Source of the DNA: Oscillospiraceae bacterium
GTDB lineage: Bacteria > Bacillota > Clostridia > Oscillospirales > Ruminococcaceae
Assembly: GCA_020024235.1 (NCBI GenBank)
Contig: JAHHUA010000072.1
Coordinates: forward strand, 1 to 8,297
DNA: 8,297 nucleotides
Direction: 5' to 3'
A program made the position numbers and the translations under genes. This document shows, piece by piece, positions 6,023 through 8,297 of this stretch. How positions within the stretch are numbered: the first letter of the stretch is position 1; the number at the start of each line of letters is the position of its first letter. Below the pieces are notes generated by a model. That model had not been told where the DNA came from and did not search any database. It worked only from the letters and a program-made list of their open reading frames with translations.

Positions 6023-8297
6023 TTACTTCCCTTTAACTTCAAAAATATGATTAATTTGTTTAACAGTACCTACATTGTAATTTGCAAAGGAATAAAGTCC
6101 CATACCGTTTTGAACTGCTGTAATAAAAGGCAGACGAAAATCCCCTATTTCCATATTTTGTCTGAGTATATCCCATTCATGTGTAAATTCAGCATAGGTA
6201 AATTCCACAAAGTCTAAATTCAGCACTTTGTTTAAAATTTCATTTTTCTCTTTTCTGTGGGTGTAAAGTTTTATTTTTACATTGTTTTTCTGAAGTTCTT
6301 CCATATTTTCCAAAATCTCATTAAGAAAATGTTCGGTAGGTTCCATGGAATTATCAATAAATGCCACCACCTGATTGCCATTAAGTTCACCTAGCATTGA
6401 TGGCATTTTGACAGAAAGGATTTTTTCCATAGTGCGGTCAGGTATGGCTTCAACAGTAAAAACAGTTTTGTCATTTTCTGTATTTTTAATCTCCATATAG
6501 CCATAAACCGAACCGTCAATTTCACGCCTGGAAACTGTTTCAATATAGCTTGCCCCTTCTTTTACTCCCACAATATCCAAATGTTCATTCTTTAAAATTT
6601 TATGATTTTCAAAATACAAAGCTTCTATTCCCTTTTCATTCCTAAGGCATAAAGTAACTTCCTCATCAATATAAATATCTTTTCCCTGATTATTTTCTAT
6701 TCTTATTCTGCTGTTTAAAGAAGTTGCTTTTTCCCCAAATGCCATAAATGAATCCTTGGTTTTATAGCCGATTTGACCTCTGTTTGCCACAATTCCGGCA
6801 GGTATACCTATAACTCTGCAAAGCTGTGCAAAATGTATCGGAAGGCTTTCTGTAGTAAGGCAGCCGTATTTAAGCACTGATTTTAAATCGGGAGTAACTC
6901 CTGTAAGGCTGTATTCATCATAGTGTTTAAAATTTTTTAAATGATTGTAAATGCTTTCTGCAGTTGTCAAATTGTGTTCAGCCAGATATTTTGCCGCATA
7001 TTCCCTGTGTGGATAAAGGGTTTCGTTTTTGACACGAAGCGGCAAAACAAGTTTAATGTTCCACCATTCATCTTCCTTATTATTTGTTAGATATTTAAGA
7101 TTTACTGCAATATCTTCCAAAACTTCCGCTGTAATATCGGAAAAATCCTTCTCTGTTAATGTGTTTAGCACCAGTTCCTTTTCTTTTTGGCTGTATTTTT
7201 CAGTATTAAGGAACTTTTCAATTTCGGTATAATTATACCCGCTTAAATCCTTGTATTTATCTCCCACAGGCTTATGAGCTTTTAATCTTTCACTGTTAAG
7301 ACACGCCAATTTCTTAAAATATTCCTCGGTTTTGGGAATTTCACCACATTTAATTTCACCTTTTGACGGAATCAGTGCAAAATCCACTCTTTGGGGTTTT
7401 CGCCTTAAATCAAGGGTGATTTTTTCACTTTCACTGCCACCCTGAACAAAGTCATATTCATCATCTTTTTGTGCAAAAACCAGAAAATCTCCCTGTCCCA
7501 GTTCAAATTCCGCAAAACCCTTTGTATCTGTAATTTTTTCTAAAATAAGACTGGGTCTGCCGTAGTTTATCACATAAATACCTACTTTGATATTTGCCTT
7601 AGCAGGTGTAACACAAATACCGACTTTATGAGTTTTACTGTAAACAGAAGTAGTTATTCCCACTTCATATATATTATTGACATCAAAAGTGCGTATTCTT
7701 TCATCAAATCCGAATTTTCTGTACCTGACTGCCAAAGCTCTGCCGGAGGCATTATTAAACCAGCCTTCATTGAGTATATCTTCCGGTTCACAGGAACCCA
7801 TAAATTCCCAGCCATTTTCGGTGTAAACCTCTGTCCAGGCGTGGTTGTCATCACAGTGAGACCAATATGGACTGTAAACCTGTCTGGCAGGTATGCCTAC
7901 ACTGCGCAGTGCTGCCACAGTAAATACAGATTCCTCTCCGCAGCGGCCTTTTCCCACATTGTAAGTAGCAAGAGCATTTTGAGTGCGGTCATCAGCCTGA
8001 GCATATGTAGCTTTTGAAAGGCACCAAAAATTCACAGCTTTTGCAGCTTCCTCACGGTTTTTTCCTTTGACAATATCTTTTAACTCATCATAAAACTTCG
8101 GTGCATAAAGACTGAAAGCCTCATTGTTTGTGCGATATGGCAAAACAAAATCCAAAAATATTTCTTCGGGAATATCTTTGCAGTAATCGAATGTATCCAA
8201 AGCCTTTTCTACATACTCAATATGTTTTGCAATATCTGCAAAATTAACTGAAATCATATCTTCAAAAAGCATTTGAGATACACATTTTTTATATAGG
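6023..8297 (-). CDS. Multidomain transglutaminase-like protein, 5' end probably outside window
   Basis: At least 749 residues from the first ATG (8272), but the frame stays open to the edge. That ATG lacks a ribosome binding site, and as I recall clostridial relatives it aligns to an internal Met, so the gene probably starts outside. Numbering from Met1: residues about 30-64 are a leader module (KDIPEEIFLDFVLPYRTNNE). A transglutaminase/papain-fold core (about 75-185) follows, with Cys111 in GRCGEES, His144 in NHAW and an acidic partner in GSCEPED (Glu162). Residues about 205-290 look like a beta-sandwich (TDTKGFAEFELGQGDFLVFA). A second leader module (about 397-430, EDEWWNIKLVLPLRVKNE) and second core (about 440-520) follow; here Thr474 replaces the catalytic Cys. 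The C-terminus (about 632-745) looks thioredoxin-like but has no CxxC. Bacterial members of this superfamily are often proteases, peptidases or amidases. The substrate is unknown, and location cannot be judged without the N-terminus. It is co-transcribed with the chorismate mutase gene. Confidence 0.85.
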   Translation of the reverse strand, partial: LYKKCVSQMLFEDMISVNFADIAKHIEYVEKALDTFDYCKDIPEEIFLDFVLPYRTNNEAFSLYAPKFYDELKDIVKGKNREEAAKAVNFWCLSKATYAQADDRTQNALATYNVGKGRCGEESVFTVAALRSVGIPARQVYSPYWSHCDDNHAWTEVYTENGWEFMGSCEPEDILNEGWFNNASGRALAVRYRKFGFDERIRTFDVNNIYEVGITTSVYSKTHKVGICVTPAKANIKVGIYVINYGRPSLILEKITDTKGFAEFELGQGDFLVFAQKDDEYDFVQGGSESEKITLDLRRKPQRVDFALIPSKGEIKCGEIPKTEEYFKKLACLNSERLKAHKPVGDKYKDLSGYNYTEIEKFLNTEKYSQKEKELVLNTLTEKDFSDITAEVLEDIAVNLKYLTNNKEDEWWNIKLVLPLRVKNETLYPHREYAAKYLAEHNLTTAESIYNHLKNFKHYDEYSLTGVTPDLKSVLKYGCLTTESLPIHFAQLCRVIGIPAGIVANRGQIGYKTKDSFMAFGEKATSLNSRIRIENNQGKDIYIDEEVTLCLRNEKGIEALYFENHKILKNEHLDIVGVKEGASYIETVSRREIDGSVYGYMEIKNTENDKTVFTVEAIPDRTMEKILSVKMPSMLGELNGNQVVAFIDNSMEPTEHFLNEILENMEELQKNNVKIKLYTHRKEKNEILNKVLNLDFVEFTYAEFTHEWDILRQNMEIGDFRLPFITAVQNGMGLYSFANYNVGTVKQINHIFEVKGK
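6029..6034 (-). promoter_or_regulatory. Ribosome binding site of the chorismate mutase gene
   Basis: AAAGGG on the minus strand, 9 nt before the GTG start. It is formed by the last codons (Lys-Gly) of the transglutaminase-like gene, and it supports the GTG start because no ATG is available nearby. Confidence 0.6.

Noticed and set aside
6858..6866. Cys471 in KYGCLTTES as a second catalytic cysteine of the transglutaminase-like protein.
   Set aside because: Aligning the two cores on GIPA puts Thr474, not Cys471, at the catalytic position, and no NHAW-like His motif follows.
7628..8017. A 129-codon plus-strand open frame opposite the transglutaminase-like gene.
   Set aside because: It covers the conserved catalytic core of the minus-strand gene, has Ser/Tyr/Ile-rich shadow composition and no ribosome binding site evidence.

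Overview
This 8.3 kb window is AT-rich chromosomal DNA with strong AGGAGG-type ribosome binding sites and short intergenic gaps. Protein sequences point to a low-GC Gram-positive anaerobe of the class Clostridia, probably a gut Oscillospiraceae/Ruminococcaceae-like organism. That placement is an inference from Pgi and TypA similarity to Firmicutes, from the sigma factor/short anti-sigma-like gene arrangement common in that group, and from the presence of a bacterial serpin. I see no insertion sequence, phage gene, CRISPR array, tRNA or rRNA.

Layout: (1) 6-1277 (+) glucose-6-phosphate isomerase, whose first codons may lie before the window, closed by a strong terminator at 1308-1345. (2) 1456-3602 (+) a two-gene operon. 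It holds an ECF-like sigma factor whose stop overlaps, as ATGA, the start of a single-pass membrane protein. That protein has a short anti-sigma-like cytoplasmic N-terminus, a Ser/Asn-rich repeat linker and a complete extracytoplasmic serpin domain. The operon is closed by a bidirectional terminator at 3642-3675. (3) 3686-5503 (-) the ribosome-associated GTPase TypA/BipA, with a likely TTG start and a leader of about 120 nt carrying two hairpins. (4) 5750-8297 (-) a second two-gene operon: a large multidomain transglutaminase-like protein running off the right edge, followed 3 nt later by a small AroQ-fold chorismate mutase.

The pgi, typA and chorismate mutase genes are housekeeping. The most interesting unit is the sigma-serpin pair, which is isolated by terminators on both sides. 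Its architecture suggests a regulator whose extracellular sensor is a protease-trapping serpin: attack by a host or microbial protease on the reactive loop could be relayed across the membrane to the bound sigma factor. The second point of interest is the transglutaminase-like protein. It contains an internal duplication with one intact and one degenerate catalytic module, a beta-sandwich insert and a cysteine-less thioredoxin-like C-terminus.
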